DNA of 64,000 nucleotides from Desulfobulbus rhabdoformis (GTDB taxonomy: Bacteria; Desulfobacterota; Desulfobulbia; Desulfobulbales; Desulfobulbaceae), in contig NZ_JAFFQA010000024.1 in the NCBI RefSeq assembly GCF_016919065.1, positions 1 through 64,000 on the forward strand, given 5' to 3'. Of the stretch, positions 15,884-24,037 are shown piece after piece. Under the pieces are notes generated by a model. It did not search any database. It was not told the origin of the DNA and saw only the letters and a program-made list of their open reading frames with translations. Position 1 is the first letter of the stretch, and each line of letters begins with the position of its first letter. The translations under genes were made by a program, and so were the position numbers.

Positions 15884-17533
15884 CTAAACTCCTAAAATTT
15901 GTTCAATTGCTCGGCTGTTAAAACCGAAAGTTATAAGCGCAGCCGCTTCAACTTTAGAAAACTGGCCGTAATGCCCCAGGCGGTTAAGCAACTGCATCTG
16001 TTTCTGTGAAGCGCTCTCTCGCATCCACCGAGCCGCTTTCTTGGCCGAAGTGGATTTCTCGTGCTGCCGCATAAAATCATCAGCCGAGGAGATAGCACCG
16101 ATCTTGTTCGATACACCAAGCGGAGTAACCGTTTTCCCCTCGCCACCAATGGCGTACCAGTTTTCATCGTCTGCTGTGCATACGCATGCCCAACTGGCGA
16201 ACCCGGTGGCAACTAGGGCAGCACCACTGTCAAAGATCGAGATCCATCGAAATGGACTGGTATTGAGCAGGTCAATCTCGATCAGTTTGAGTTCTTCCAA
16301 CTCGTTGTAAAAGCCATCTAGGTCAACCTCGACCTTGAACTCGTACCCACAAAGAGGGCATTCCTTAACCTGGATCGGTAGCTTGGATTTGCACTCAGGG
16401 CAGGTTTTCTTTGCCGCCTCCCCTTTTTCTTTGTTTTCCTTGTACTTCAAGCGAACATCGGCGTTGAGATCGCCATGCTTGAGCAACGAGATTCCGAAGT
16501 CCAAAACAAGGCAATCGCGCTTTACGATCCCCGGATGTCTTGCAGGGTCTAGCTTACGCAGCCCCCGTCCAATCATCTGGATCATCGTTGATTTGTGCGA
16601 ACTGACGCGCAGGAGCATGACGCAGGAAATCCGTTGGTTGTCGAAGCCTTCGGTCAAGATCATTGGGTTGATCAAGACCTGCACGTCGCCTCGATCGGCC
16701 GCTGCAAGAATAGCTCGACGCTCTCTAACCGGTAGTTGACCATGAACCGTCTCTGCCTCAACGTTCATCTCGCGGAAAACTTTGCAAACATCCTCCGCGT
16801 GTTGGATAGTAGAGCTAAAAACGATAGTTTGCCGATCGTTGGCCATTTCCAACCATTTTTCCACCACTTGATTGTTATTAACCGTGGTGTTCTGGATAGC
16901 CTCAATCTCGGCCTGGTTGTAATCATCAGCTCTCGGCTTTAGAGATTTCAACGCCGACTGTGTGCCAATATCCACCACCATTGCCTTTGGTGGCACCAGG
17001 TGGCCAGCTTGCACCATCTCGGAAATGGTTACGATGTCGGCAACATTGGAAAAGGTGTTGGCCAGCCCTTTTTTGTCAGAGCGCTCCGGTGTGGCCGTAA
17101 CCCCCAAAATCTTAATTTCAGGGTTAACCTCTTTGACCTTGCCAATCACTTTTTGATAAGTGGCACTGGCACAATGGTGAGCCTCATCGATCACCAGGAG
17201 ATCAAGCCGTGGTATTGCCTCAACATGATTAGCAACCGTTTGCACCATCCCGAAGGTGGCGCGTCCCCTCCACGATTTACGGCCCGAAGTGAAAAAGCTT
17301 ATCGGGATTTCCGGCGCTACCCGGCGAAAGGTCTCAGAGTTCTGGTTGGCCAGTTCGTCACGGTGCTGTAAGATTAGCGCTCGGCCAACTCCATTGATCT
17401 GTTGAGCGGTGGTGGCTGATAGTGCCACTGTCTTGCCGAATCCTGTATTGGCGACCCCTAGGGTGTTTCCATGTTCGCCAAGGGCCTGCAGGCAATTGGC
17501 TACAAATGTTTTTTGTCTTGGGCGTAGAATCAT
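15884..17533 (-). CDS. SF2 DEAD/DEAH helicase, RadD-like
   Basis: 549 residues. Motif I is NTGFGKTVAL near residue 30, motif II is VIDEAHH near 113, motif III is TATPERS, and motif VI is QMIGRGLRK. A four-cysteine zinc ribbon (CPECKSKLPIQVKECPLCG) lies near residue 385. The layout fits RadD/YejH-type helicases, which remodel recombination intermediates. It lies in an operon with phage recombinase genes. Confidence 0.85.
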   Translation of the reverse strand: MILRPRQKTFVANCLQALGEHGNTLGVANTGFGKTVALSATTAQQINGVGRALILQHRDELANQNSETFRRVAPEIPISFFTSGRKSWRGRATFGMVQTVANHVEAIPRLDLLVIDEAHHCASATYQKVIGKVKEVNPEIKILGVTATPERSDKKGLANTFSNVADIVTISEMVQAGHLVPPKAMVVDIGTQSALKSLKPRADDYNQAEIEAIQNTTVNNNQVVEKWLEMANDRQTIVFSSTIQHAEDVCKVFREMNVEAETVHGQLPVRERRAILAAADRGDVQVLINPMILTEGFDNQRISCVMLLRVSSHKSTMIQMIGRGLRKLDPARHPGIVKRDCLVLDFGISLLKHGDLNADVRLKYKENKEKGEAAKKTCPECKSKLPIQVKECPLCGYEFKVEVDLDGFYNELEELKLIEIDLLNTSPFRWISIFDSGAALVATGFASWACVCTADDENWYAIGGEGKTVTPLGVSNKIGAISSADDFMRQHEKSTSAKKAARWMRESASQKQMQLLNRLGHYGQFSKVEAAALITFGFNSRAIEQILGV

Positions 17534-17973
17534 CGTAATACACCGGTGTATATGGGGATATCAGGGCTCCCCGGCTTCGTCGCCCCGAAGTTTACAATTT
17601 CGCTCTTGGCGAATCCATTGTCCCCTGCTGTTGACAAGTGCTTGCGCTCCCACCAGCCAGGGGCTAACGATTGATCTTCGTCTTCTTTGCCACCCCCTCT
17701 CCCTGAAGCTTCTTCGTTAGCCTCCACTTCCGCAGCCCAGAGGTGAGGGAACTTATGCTTGACAGCTTCCTCCCATCGTTCGAGATCATCGCCTCGTTTT
17801 TTCCAAACCGAATGGGGGACAAATAGCCAATGATGAACCCTAGTGGGGCAGCCGAGCGCTCTATATCTTTTGAAGACAGCGAACCTGTCACGTTTCATTT
17901 TGCGACAGAGAGTGTTGAGCGAGTATGTTCTTTTTCCGAATTTAACGTTGATAGTGCTGAATTTATTTCTCAT
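17530..17973 (-). CDS. Hypothetical phage protein (147 aa)
   Basis: The start at MRNKFSTINVKFGKRTYSL follows GGAGGTCTA. A longer frame to 18039 lacks a site and crosses the 18012 palindrome. It is basic and partly disordered (EEASGRGGGKEDEDQS). It overlaps the helicase start by 4 nt. No family is recognised. Confidence 0.55.
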   Translation of the reverse strand: MRNKFSTINVKFGKRTYSLNTLCRKMKRDRFAVFKRYRALGCPTRVHHWLFVPHSVWKKRGDDLERWEEAVKHKFPHLWAAEVEANEEASGRGGGKEDEDQSLAPGWWERKHLSTAGDNGFAKSEIVNFGATKPGSPDIPIYTGVLR

Positions 17974-18011
17974 TAGACCTCCATGGAAACCGGCCCGGGT
18001 CTTCCGGGACA

Positions 18012-18029
18012 GTTTCCATTTTGGGAAAT
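18012..18029. promoter_or_regulatory. 18-bp operator-like palindrome
   Basis: GTTTCCATTTTGGGAAAT, identical to 14412-14429, between the stop of the putative ssDNA-binding gene (with a T-tract on the minus strand) and the start at 17973. Confidence 0.55.
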
Positions 18030-18046
18030 TACTGAGCAAAAAAAAG

Positions 18047-18721
18047 TTACTTGCGCTTAGCCCAAGATGGGGTTTTTACGCTCTGCTGGCCACCATTTTG
18101 AGTGGTAGTTGTCCCTCCCGGTGCCCCTTGTTGACCACCGTTTTTCCCACTGCCACCACCTTTGTTAGCCCCCCCTTCTGGGATAGAAGGGATAGGCTCT
18201 TCGGTGATTACCTCACCGCCCGACATGACAAGCTCAAACTCTTTATCCCCAGGAACGAGCACTTTGGAAATCTTGTTGTTGATGTACAGGTCTCCAGGCT
18301 TCGGCTTGTCAATTCCAACCCTTACGGGAATCTCCAGTCCATTCAAATCGTACCAGCTCTGAATATCGCGGTTCGCGTTGGGATCAGCGGGGTCAAGGTT
18401 CCGTGAGGCTTCAATAGCGCCACGCATTTTTGCAAACGAGCCATTACAGGCACCCTCCTGCCCTTTGGTTAAATTAATTGTCTGCATGCTCGGTGGTAGG
18501 GACCAATATTCCCAAATTCGAACGCCCTCGAATTGACCGCCAATAACCTCAAATTCAAGATCAAGTTGCTTGAGGCCAGTCGATGCAATGAAGACGCAAG
18601 GGTCTTGCTCGTCCTTTTTCTTGGGCTCGCGGACCTCGATACGGACCTTGACGCTGGACTTCGGGGGGATCGGCCCCCCAGTGCTTTCCTTTTGCTCAGG
18701 AGCATCACCGAGATTAATCAT
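18047..18721 (-). CDS. Putative ssDNA-binding/recombination accessory protein
   Basis: The start MINLGDAPEQKES follows GGAGGACTG and overlaps the previous stop. The 224 residues have a beta-rich core (KVRIEVREPKKKDEQDPCVF, GGQFEGVRIWEYWSLPPSMQ) and a Gly/Gln/Thr-rich disordered tail ending in SWAKRK. That tail is typical of ssDNA-binding proteins that recruit partners through the C-terminus, although the usual acidic tip is absent. It lies near the Sak4-like ATPase, so it is probably the ssDNA-binding partner. The assignment is inferred from composition and context. Confidence 0.5.
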   Translation of the reverse strand: MINLGDAPEQKESTGGPIPPKSSVKVRIEVREPKKKDEQDPCVFIASTGLKQLDLEFEVIGGQFEGVRIWEYWSLPPSMQTINLTKGQEGACNGSFAKMRGAIEASRNLDPADPNANRDIQSWYDLNGLEIPVRVGIDKPKPGDLYINNKISKVLVPGDKEFELVMSGGEVITEEPIPSIPEGGANKGGGSGKNGGQQGAPGGTTTTQNGGQQSVKTPSWAKRK

Positions 18722-19227
18722 CAGTCCTCCAGATTCTTGAGGATACGAATGCACATGGCAATAACCTGGACCAGCTCTTCGCACACATCGTTAACGTTTC
18801 GTCCTACGGACAAGTCAGCCTCAAGGGCTTCGCCAGCCTCTTCAACCATGATCGCTACAGCCTCGATCTGATTCTCGGGCCACACGGGGTAAAGCTCTTC
18901 CGCCCGGGCCAGTTCGACAAGCCCACGTTCGAGCGCCCCAAGTTCCAGAGCAGTGACAATAGTTCGCTCGGCAAACACAAGGGTCATCATCACCGAGCTT
19001 TTAAGTGTGTCGATTGTTCCAGGCCCTTGACCGTGAACAATATTATTGGCCACCTGTAAAGCCTTGCAAGCTTGGGCGGTCACATACAAAACACCTGCCC
19101 TCTTGCCGCTATTTGCGAAAACCCGTGACACTGTGTAAGCCGTATCTACGATTTTACGAACTTTGTCATCGCCTAACATGGAAGCCACGATCAAGTCGCG
19201 CTCTTCACCCTTTTTTTCAATCATCAC
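18721..19227 (-). CDS. MazG-like protein (168 aa)
   Basis: The C-terminal 60 residues (AVAIMVEEAGEALEADLS and EELVQVIAMCIRIL) match the E-E-x-G-E and downstream acidic helix of MazG-type NTP pyrophosphohydrolases. The N-terminal 100 residues are helical and unassigned. A role in nucleotide pool control would fit the ThyX/deaminase set. Confidence 0.5.
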   Translation of the reverse strand: MMIEKKGEERDLIVASMLGDDKVRKIVDTAYTVSRVFANSGKRAGVLYVTAQACKALQVANNIVHGQGPGTIDTLKSSVMMTLVFAERTIVTALELGALERGLVELARAEELYPVWPENQIEAVAIMVEEAGEALEADLSVGRNVNDVCEELVQVIAMCIRILKNLED

Positions 19228-19468
19228 AGATTATCTCCGCGTTTTTTAAGTAGTTATTGCAAAAGTTTTCCACTTTCGCCCCTTTATCACGCTCCACCCC
19301 ATTGGGTAGGCGCCAGAACACAAGCCCCTCCTCTCGCCAATAAGGGTTAAACTCCACCCCTATCACGCGAGTGATGACCCGTCGTCGCCCTTTGGAAATT
19401 AGCGTTTTCCCTTTGAGCGCTAACAAATCTTCGGGGGTGACAATCTTAAACTTTCTCCTTTTCGCCAT
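19217..19468 (-). CDS. Hypothetical phage protein (83 aa)
   Basis: Basic N-terminus (MAKRRKFKIVTPEDLLALKG) and a beta-rich middle (RRVITRVIGVEFNPYW). It overlaps both neighbours. No family is recognised. Confidence 0.55.
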   Translation of the reverse strand: MAKRRKFKIVTPEDLLALKGKTLISKGRRRVITRVIGVEFNPYWREEGLVFWRLPNGVERDKGAKVENFCNNYLKNAEIICDD

Positions 19469-19655
19469 CTATCGAGCGCACCTCGGTTTCAATTTTAACC
19501 TTGTAATCCACAACAAATCGCCGATCGCAACCACCGTCTTCACAGTCGCAATAGCAGATCTCGCCATGGATACTCGGCATGTTTTTAAGATCCACGTGCC
19601 GGGTGTTGATGAACTCACAGTACGGGCAGGTAATATTGACGGGGACAGTACTCAT
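19446..19655 (-). CDS. Small zinc-binding protein (69 aa)
   Basis: CPYC, then CYCDCEDGGCDRRF, gives enough cysteines for a zinc ribbon with a beta-rich end (DYKVKIETEVRSI). It lies immediately downstream of the Sak4-like gene. Function is unknown. Confidence 0.55.
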   Translation of the reverse strand: MSTVPVNITCPYCEFINTRHVDLKNMPSIHGEICYCDCEDGGCDRRFVVDYKVKIETEVRSIDGEKEKV

Positions 19656-19659
19656 ATAG

Positions 19660-20463
19660 CTACTCCCCCCTCAAGGCCTCGGGCAGCTCGTACCGCCCGT
19701 TCGTCGCCTTATTCAGCTCTCGGTGGAAGGCACCCCAGGTTTTATCTCTCCCGATGTATATTTCGGGTGATAACCCCCACCGGTTCTTGGCAAGATAAGC
19801 AGGGCGCTCCTCGGTGTAGATCATGCGCTCCCCGGTCCCCTCTCCTCGACTGACCTCTTTATTGAATCCGACCTCGGTCTTTTTGATCTTGGTCTTGTAG
19901 CCGCAAAACAGCACCATGTCGGCCCACTCTTGCCACAAGGCAAAAGCTCGTTTATGAAGCTTGATGCCATAACGATCATAGGGGTCCGTATCGGGTGAGT
20001 CGTACCGCTTGACCTCCGAGTGGGCCACCAGCACGATATTCATGCCGCGCTCCAAGCGGAGGGCGTCGAAGTACCCCATGACCTCTCGCCAATCCGAGTC
20101 AGCCTCCAAGTAGCCTTTTCCGTAGCCGGGAGCCTCAATGCTGTCAAAACCGAGGCGCTGGCAAGTTGCCGCCCAAACCATCGGTTCTAACCAGTCAACG
20201 CTATCCATGATCGCCGTTTTAAACTGGTGCTCCTGCTCGTACAACGTCTGGCATGCCTCGCTGAGATCCGACATGGAGTGAAGCAAGGGAAAAGCAGGCA
20301 CATTGAGATTGCTGCCACCATCTTCTGCTGGCAAAAGGATGGGATTCTCGAATGTGGTGCCGAACGTACTTTTTCCTAGTCCTTGCGTTCCGTAGAGCAG
20401 AATCTTTTGAGCCTTCCACCCCTCATTTGCGAGTTTGATTTGATCGAGTGCAAATTTTGACAT
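19660..20463 (-). CDS. Sak4-like phage recombinase ATPase (AAA_24)
   Basis: 267 residues with Walker A LLYGTQGLGKSTFG near residue 25 and a Walker B-like TAIMDSVDWL near 87. The IVLVAHSEVKRY stretch is typical of Sak4/AAA_24 proteins, which are RecA-like single-strand annealing proteins of phages. A Cas4-like nuclease, an SF2 helicase and a putative ssDNA-binding protein in the same operon complete a recombination module. The start follows AAAGGAAAAGAGAAA. Confidence 0.75.
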   Translation of the reverse strand: MSKFALDQIKLANEGWKAQKILLYGTQGLGKSTFGTTFENPILLPAEDGGSNLNVPAFPLLHSMSDLSEACQTLYEQEHQFKTAIMDSVDWLEPMVWAATCQRLGFDSIEAPGYGKGYLEADSDWREVMGYFDALRLERGMNIVLVAHSEVKRYDSPDTDPYDRYGIKLHKRAFALWQEWADMVLFCGYKTKIKKTEVGFNKEVSRGEGTGERMIYTEERPAYLAKNRWGLSPEIYIGRDKTWGAFHRELNKATNGRYELPEALRGE

Positions 20464-20483
20464 TTTCTCTTTTCCTTTTTTAA

Positions 20484-20585
20484 GGAGTTCGCCGGCAGGG
20501 TTCGAACCTGCAAATATCCTTGCTGCACCGGGTCCAACCCGTGACGTGCATTGGGGGCGCGTCTACCTATTCCGCCACGGCGAAC
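20484..20585 (-). tRNA. tRNA-like gene (class II, Leu-like) with an unusual anticodon region
   Basis: The ends pair as GTTCGCCG with CGGCGAAC. The D-arm (GCGGAATAGGTAGACGC) is of tRNA-Leu type. The T-arm GCAGG-TTCGAAC-CCTGC is canonical, and GCAAGGATATTTGC could be a long variable arm. Between D-arm and variable arm are about 34 nt instead of 17, and no normal 5-bp stem with 7-nt loop fits, so no anticodon is called. No encoded CCA. It could be a phage tRNA with an insertion, a degraded tRNA, or a tRNA mimic. Confidence 0.45.
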
Positions 20586-20897
20586 ATTTTAGTTTAAAGC
20601 TCAGTCTCTCCTGAGAGTCACGTCTCTGCTTCGCACCGACGTTCATGTGCAGAGTCACATTTTCAGTCCACGCCCTACCCTCTGCACCAGACTTGTGAAC
20701 TCCCGACTTCAAGAATCGGGCACTTGCGCTGGCATTCTCACGCGGAGACAAGCGAGTTAATGTCTTAGCGCTTGGCTTAGCGCACCACCCGGGAGCAGCA
20801 TCTACAGCGAGGCCTCCACTCTCCCGGTTTCCCCTCCGTGCGAAACATCAACAGGTACTAGGTCAGATAAAACCGTGGAGATCAATTATCCTAAAAA
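20586..20897 (-). other. Transcribed-looking region without a confident gene
   Basis: Between the tRNA-like gene and the palindrome at 20898. It contains a hairpin with CCCGA/TCGGG arms (about 20703-20721) and a weak minus-strand frame of about 62 codons that ends inside the tRNA-like gene and lacks a clear ribosome site. A structured RNA is possible but not shown. Confidence 0.3.
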
Positions 20898-20915
20898 GTT
20901 TCCACTTTGGGAAAA
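20898..20915. promoter_or_regulatory. 18-bp operator-like palindrome
   Basis: GTTTCCACTTTGGGAAAA, with an A-tract about 8 nt downstream on the plus strand. It is a variant of the 14412 and 18012 sites and lies upstream of the tRNA-like region in the minus direction. Confidence 0.5.
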
Positions 20916-20941
20916 GTAGATTTAAAAAAATATCAGTCGCG

Positions 20942-21220
20942 CTACGTCGGGGATACCGGTATTTCCGGACCACCGGTACCATTCTTACCTTCAATGACTC
21001 CGTTCGCTAACAATCCCAACTGCGGCTCATCAAAGGATTGTCGCTCCAGAGGGACACCGTCACGTAGAACAGTTGGCTGAACCGTATAAGTGTGGCAATT
21101 ATTGAGCCACTGGTGACGCCCGATCACTATACCGGTGAAGCTGGTTGTTTTATCTTTAACCCCATAATCCAATCCAAAGGTAAAATTAGGTTGAGCCACT
21201 TTTTTTGTTAAAAAATTCAT
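20942..21220 (-). CDS. Conserved phage protein (92 aa)
   Basis: The start MNFLTKKVAQPNFTFGLDYG follows ACGGAACAAGTGAA. The stretch GIVIGRHQWLNNCHTYTVQP with a following ERQSFDEPQL is a pattern I recall from small uncharacterised phage proteins. Function is unknown. The 240 nt upstream (21221-21459) hold only AT-rich DNA and the palindrome at 21426. Confidence 0.6.
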   Translation of the reverse strand: MNFLTKKVAQPNFTFGLDYGVKDKTTSFTGIVIGRHQWLNNCHTYTVQPTVLRDGVPLERQSFDEPQLGLLANGVIEGKNGTGGPEIPVSPT

Positions 21221-21425
21221 TTCACTTGTTCCGTATTTTAAATAATCGTTAAACAGCAAGGGGTACAGGGCAGAACCCGTGCCACAGAGTGACTGCTACT
21301 GCTTACTAATTAACCGTTTTTACGCTCAATTAACACTTCTTCACTGTTAATTACCACAAAGTAACACAGGGTCGCCTAAAAATATGCGGAATTACAAATG
21401 TTTATTCCACATAATGTCTAAAATT

Positions 21426-21443
21426 GTTTCTTTTTTGGGAAAT
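21426..21443. promoter_or_regulatory. 18-bp operator-like palindrome (degenerate)
   Basis: GTTTCTTTTTTGGGAAAT with a following A-tract, just after the stop of the gene ending at 21460 on the minus strand. The left arm has one change. Confidence 0.4.
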
Positions 21444-21459
21444 CAATGAGCAAAAAAAA

Positions 21460-21903
21460 TTACCGTAACTCAAAAGACATCTTGGGCTGGCCCCGCTTCA
21501 CAGTGCGAGCACTATCGAAGACCTTTTTAACATCAGGCGACATGCCTTTGTATTTTTTCTCGCTAACCTTACGAGTGGTCTTTGTTGAGATGTCCATGTA
21601 TTCTGAGGGGTCATCGCCATGAGCGGCGATGGTTTTCTCTATCCCCTTTAGCTTGTCTTCGTCCCATTCGACTTTTTTGGGGACATTGTGCTTCACCATA
21701 ACCCCCTGGACGAGAACATCGACAACTCCGGTATCTTTTCCAGCCTGTTTGCGCACAATGTCAACAGGATCGCTAATAACTTGACTTATTATCGCCTCAA
21801 CATCCGCCAGGCGCTCTACCGCCTGCGCTTGTTTAAGTTTGGCGTCTTCTATTTCTGTTAGGATGCACTCTCTGAGCAGCACCGCTTCCTTGAGGTCGGC
21901 CAT
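21460..21903 (-). CDS. Conserved phage early protein (147 aa)
   Basis: The ATG at 21903 overlaps the previous stop (TGATG). The N-terminal coiled coil (EIEDAKLKQAQAVERLADVE) and C-terminal KVEWDEDKLKGIEKTIAAHG then VKKVFDSARTVKRGQPKM resemble a phage family of unknown function that lies near early regulators. Confidence 0.55.
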   Translation of the reverse strand: MADLKEAVLLRECILTEIEDAKLKQAQAVERLADVEAIISQVISDPVDIVRKQAGKDTGVVDVLVQGVMVKHNVPKKVEWDEDKLKGIEKTIAAHGDDPSEYMDISTKTTRKVSEKKYKGMSPDVKKVFDSARTVKRGQPKMSFELR

Positions 21904-22346
21904 CAATCCTCCTCGCGCAGTTTCGAGAGCATCTGTTTGATATTGACACCCTTGCTTTTGAGGGTAGCGAGGGTTGAATACACCTCCAAGGGGGAAACAT
22001 CCTCTTCCTTCTTTACTTCGACAACCAGCCGTCGCAGGGCTAGGTCTTCGTAAAAGCCAAGATCCTGCAAAAACTCTTGCTCCTTAACAGACAGCCCCTC
22101 TGTCGCGTCGATAACGTCAGTCATAGTAAAAAGCCCATTTCCAATAAATTTTATCAGGTGACTGAGCGAGACGGGGCGCTGGTACTTTTCATAATCTCGA
22201 TATTCACTGATACGGCTATGAGCTATCCCCGTTCGTTGGGATATCTCCGTGCCGGTCCAGCGGTCATCGAGCTTGCGCAAAAGTTCCTGCACGGCCACGC
22301 TCACCTTTTCTAACATCTTTTTCTGTTCCTTAGCCAACAATGTCAT
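21903..22346 (-). CDS. Phage HTH regulator, probable repressor
   Basis: 147 residues. The N-terminal helix-turn-helix (TGTEISQRTGIAHSRISEYR) is followed by LSHLIKFIGNGLFTMTDVID. It lies first in the minus-strand operon, after AAAAGGAG, and faces a divergent promoter for the excisionase-like and integrase genes. TTTCCCA sites in both promoters suggest that it represses its own and the integrase promoter. Confidence 0.7.
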   Translation of the reverse strand: MTLLAKEQKKMLEKVSVAVQELLRKLDDRWTGTEISQRTGIAHSRISEYRDYEKYQRPVSLSHLIKFIGNGLFTMTDVIDATEGLSVKEQEFLQDLGFYEDLALRRLVVEVKKEEDVSPLEVYSTLATLKSKGVNIKQMLSKLREED

Positions 22347-22374
22347 CTCTACGGTTCTCCTTTTTTGGTCAATG

Positions 22375-22479
22375 TTTTCCCAATGATCATGACAGTAACC
22401 CCCTTTCCCACCTGCGTCAAGATTTTTTTATTTTTGGTTTCCCATTTTTATTTTATTCTATTTTTCATTGACTTTCCCA
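22375..22479. promoter_or_regulatory. Operator cluster of four TTTCCCA half-sites
   Basis: TTTCCCA begins at 22376, 22404, 22438 and 22473, roughly one site every 30-35 bp. Two lie inside the spacers of the divergent promoters. The same half-site makes the 18-bp palindromes elsewhere in the phage. Confidence 0.6.
22392..22420 (-). promoter_or_regulatory. Leftward sigma-70-type promoter of the repressor operon
   Basis: On the minus strand, TTGACG (22420-22415) and TACTGT (22397-22392) are separated by 17 nt, with GGGAAA in the spacer. Confidence 0.6.
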
Positions 22480-22496
22480 AAATGTAAATTTACTAT
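22468..22496 (+). promoter_or_regulatory. Rightward sigma-70-type promoter of the excisionase/integrase genes
   Basis: TTGACT (22468-22473) and TACTAT (22491-22496), 17-nt spacer containing TTTCCCAAAATG. Confidence 0.65.
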
Positions 22497-22531
22497 ACCC
22501 GCACAAGAAAAACAGAGCTACGAGGATAAAA

Positions 22532-22891
22532 ATGGATGCACCCGAACAGAACTTGTTAAGCGAGGCTTTGGGCCAGAAGATGACCCCTAAAGAGGTGGCC
22601 ACCCTTACCGGCTTTAGCCTTCGGTCAGTCAAGGAAAACTACAAAGACCTTGGCGGCGTTATGATAGGGAAAAGAATAGTCTTTTTTGAAAAGGAGGTTG
22701 TTAATGCCATACAAAGACAGACGCACCGGGCAATGGATCGGGCAGGTGAAAGAGACCCTACCCAACGGCAAGGTAAAAAAGCACTGTGCCAGGTTACCAA
22801 AACTGGGGATGGCCAAAGCATGGGAGCGCGAAAAACAAAAAGAAATAGACGAGCAGTTCACCAAGGGGATGTCCACGGACTCCTTGATTGA
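22532..22891 (+). CDS. Excisionase-like HTH protein overlapping the integrase
   Basis: Residues 1-65 form a MerR/excisionase-type winged helix (MTPKEVATLTGFSLRSVKEN, then GKRIVFFEKEVVNAI). The frame runs on out of phase inside the integrase gene to 22891, and that part may have no function. The layout of a small DNA-binding gene overlapping an integrase is repeated at 40816/40964 in the inovirus. Confidence 0.6.
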   Translation: MDAPEQNLLSEALGQKMTPKEVATLTGFSLRSVKENYKDLGGVMIGKRIVFFEKEVVNAIQRQTHRAMDRAGERDPTQRQGKKALCQVTKTGDGQSMGARKTKRNRRAVHQGDVHGLLD

Positions 22892-23771
22892 CTGGGCAAA
22901 TGCGTACCTTAGTTTCTCGAAAAAGAAACATGTTAAGAAGACGTATGAAGAAAAACGCTTAGCTTTCAAGCTCTTGCTCAAGGCGATTGATCCAGCTTAT
23001 CCATTAAAAATGCTTCAGCCGCGGCATTTCTTATCTCACCTTGAGACGCAAATGGAGGGGCGATCTGGCAATGCTGCCAATAAGGACCGAAAAAATCTCG
23101 TAGCAGCATGGAATTGGGGGATTCAATTCGCAGGTATGCCCGAGAAAAATCCAATCATTAAGGTGCCACGGTTCGCCACAGAAAAAGATGAGCGACGAGT
23201 ACCGACCATGGATGAGTTCTGGAAGGTCTATAAAGCCACCACAACTGAACAGGATAAACACATGCTTTTTTGTTACCTGCACACTGGTGCCAGACGTGAT
23301 GAACTATTCCGGCTCATGTGGAAAGATGTTGACTTTGATAAAAAGTTAATCCGTCTCTACACCCGAAAAAATAAGAGCGGCCAATGGAAAAACGCTTGGC
23401 TACCGATCAGTGATGAACTCCTGATCATGCTCAGGAAACAGCGCATGGTAACAGGCCTGCTTGGCAATGTATTTATGTGGCGTACTGAAGATGGCCAGTG
23501 GTTGCCATATTTGTATCGCCAGCACTGGATGAAGCGATTGTGCAAACGAGCCAAGGTCGAGAAATTTGGTTTCCACGGCATTCGCCACCTGTTTGCCTCT
23601 ATCTTAGCGGCAAAAGGCGTGGTCTTGGTCGAAATACAGCGCATGCTCAGGCACGAGTCAATCAACACGACCGCCCGGTATATCCATTCGCTAAATCCAG
23701 AGGGGCGCGAGGTGGTCGGCGTGTTGCCCAGGCTTGAAGATCAAAAGAGGGTTGCGGAGGGGGAAGTTTAA
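22704..23771 (+). CDS. int: Tyrosine integrase (int1)
   Basis: The ATG at 22704 is chosen because AAGGAGG lies 6 nt upstream. 355 residues. SAM-like core-binding domain at about 55-150, catalytic domain from 165: Arg in GARRDELFRL near 195, HGIRH near 291, nucleophile Tyr326 in TARYIHSL. It would integrate and excise the phage at the tRNA-Glu core 267 bp downstream. It is closely similar to the inovirus integrase at 40964 (shared SGNAANKDRKNL, GFHGIRHLFASILAA). Confidence 0.9.
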   Translation: MPYKDRRTGQWIGQVKETLPNGKVKKHCARLPKLGMAKAWEREKQKEIDEQFTKGMSTDSLIDWANAYLSFSKKKHVKKTYEEKRLAFKLLLKAIDPAYPLKMLQPRHFLSHLETQMEGRSGNAANKDRKNLVAAWNWGIQFAGMPEKNPIIKVPRFATEKDERRVPTMDEFWKVYKATTTEQDKHMLFCYLHTGARRDELFRLMWKDVDFDKKLIRLYTRKNKSGQWKNAWLPISDELLIMLRKQRMVTGLLGNVFMWRTEDGQWLPYLYRQHWMKRLCKRAKVEKFGFHGIRHLFASILAAKGVVLVEIQRMLRHESINTTARYIHSLNPEGREVVGVLPRLEDQKRVAEGEV

Positions 23772-23821
23772 TCGAGGGCGAAAAAGGAATAAAAGAGAGG
23801 GTACTCGATCATTTAAAAGTA

Positions 23822-23950
23822 GTGACCGAGGCTGTCGAGCGAACCAATGCCAGGATCGCTAATGCTATCTGCTCGATCTCTACGGCATTTGTTTTCTGGG
23901 GTGTCGAAGAAAAATCAGACATTAACCTACATATCACGCTGGCTCTGTAA
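23822..23950 (+). CDS. Possible small protein after the integrase (42 aa)
   Basis: A GTG-started frame (VTEAVERTNARIANAICSIS, then FVFWGVEE) reads like a real protein, but the ribosome site is poor. It may be a remnant or a short phage gene. Confidence 0.25.
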   Translation: MTEAVERTNARIANAICSISTAFVFWGVEEKSDINLHITLAL

Positions 23951-23970
23951 GTACATCAACGGCCCCTTGT

Positions 23971-23992
23971 GGCCCACAAAAAGGCCCACAAA
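23971..23992 (+). repeat. Paired GGCCCACAAA repeats, candidate integrase arm sites
   Basis: Two identical 10-mers starting 12 bp apart (23971 and 23983), 46-67 bp before the att core. A similar pair, also 12 bp apart, lies at 42205-42226. Repeats beside an att core are typical of integrase arm-binding sites. Confidence 0.5.
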
Positions 23993-23998
23993 CAGAAA

Positions 23999-24028
23999 AG
24001 GCAGTTAGTGCTTGCGCGCTAACTGCCT
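23999..24028 (-). terminator. Terminator of tRNA-Glu
   Basis: A 10-bp inverted repeat (AGGCAGTTAG / CTAACTGCCT). On the minus strand it is followed by TTTTC, directly downstream of the tRNA. Confidence 0.65.
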
Positions 24029-24037
24029 GAATTTCCG

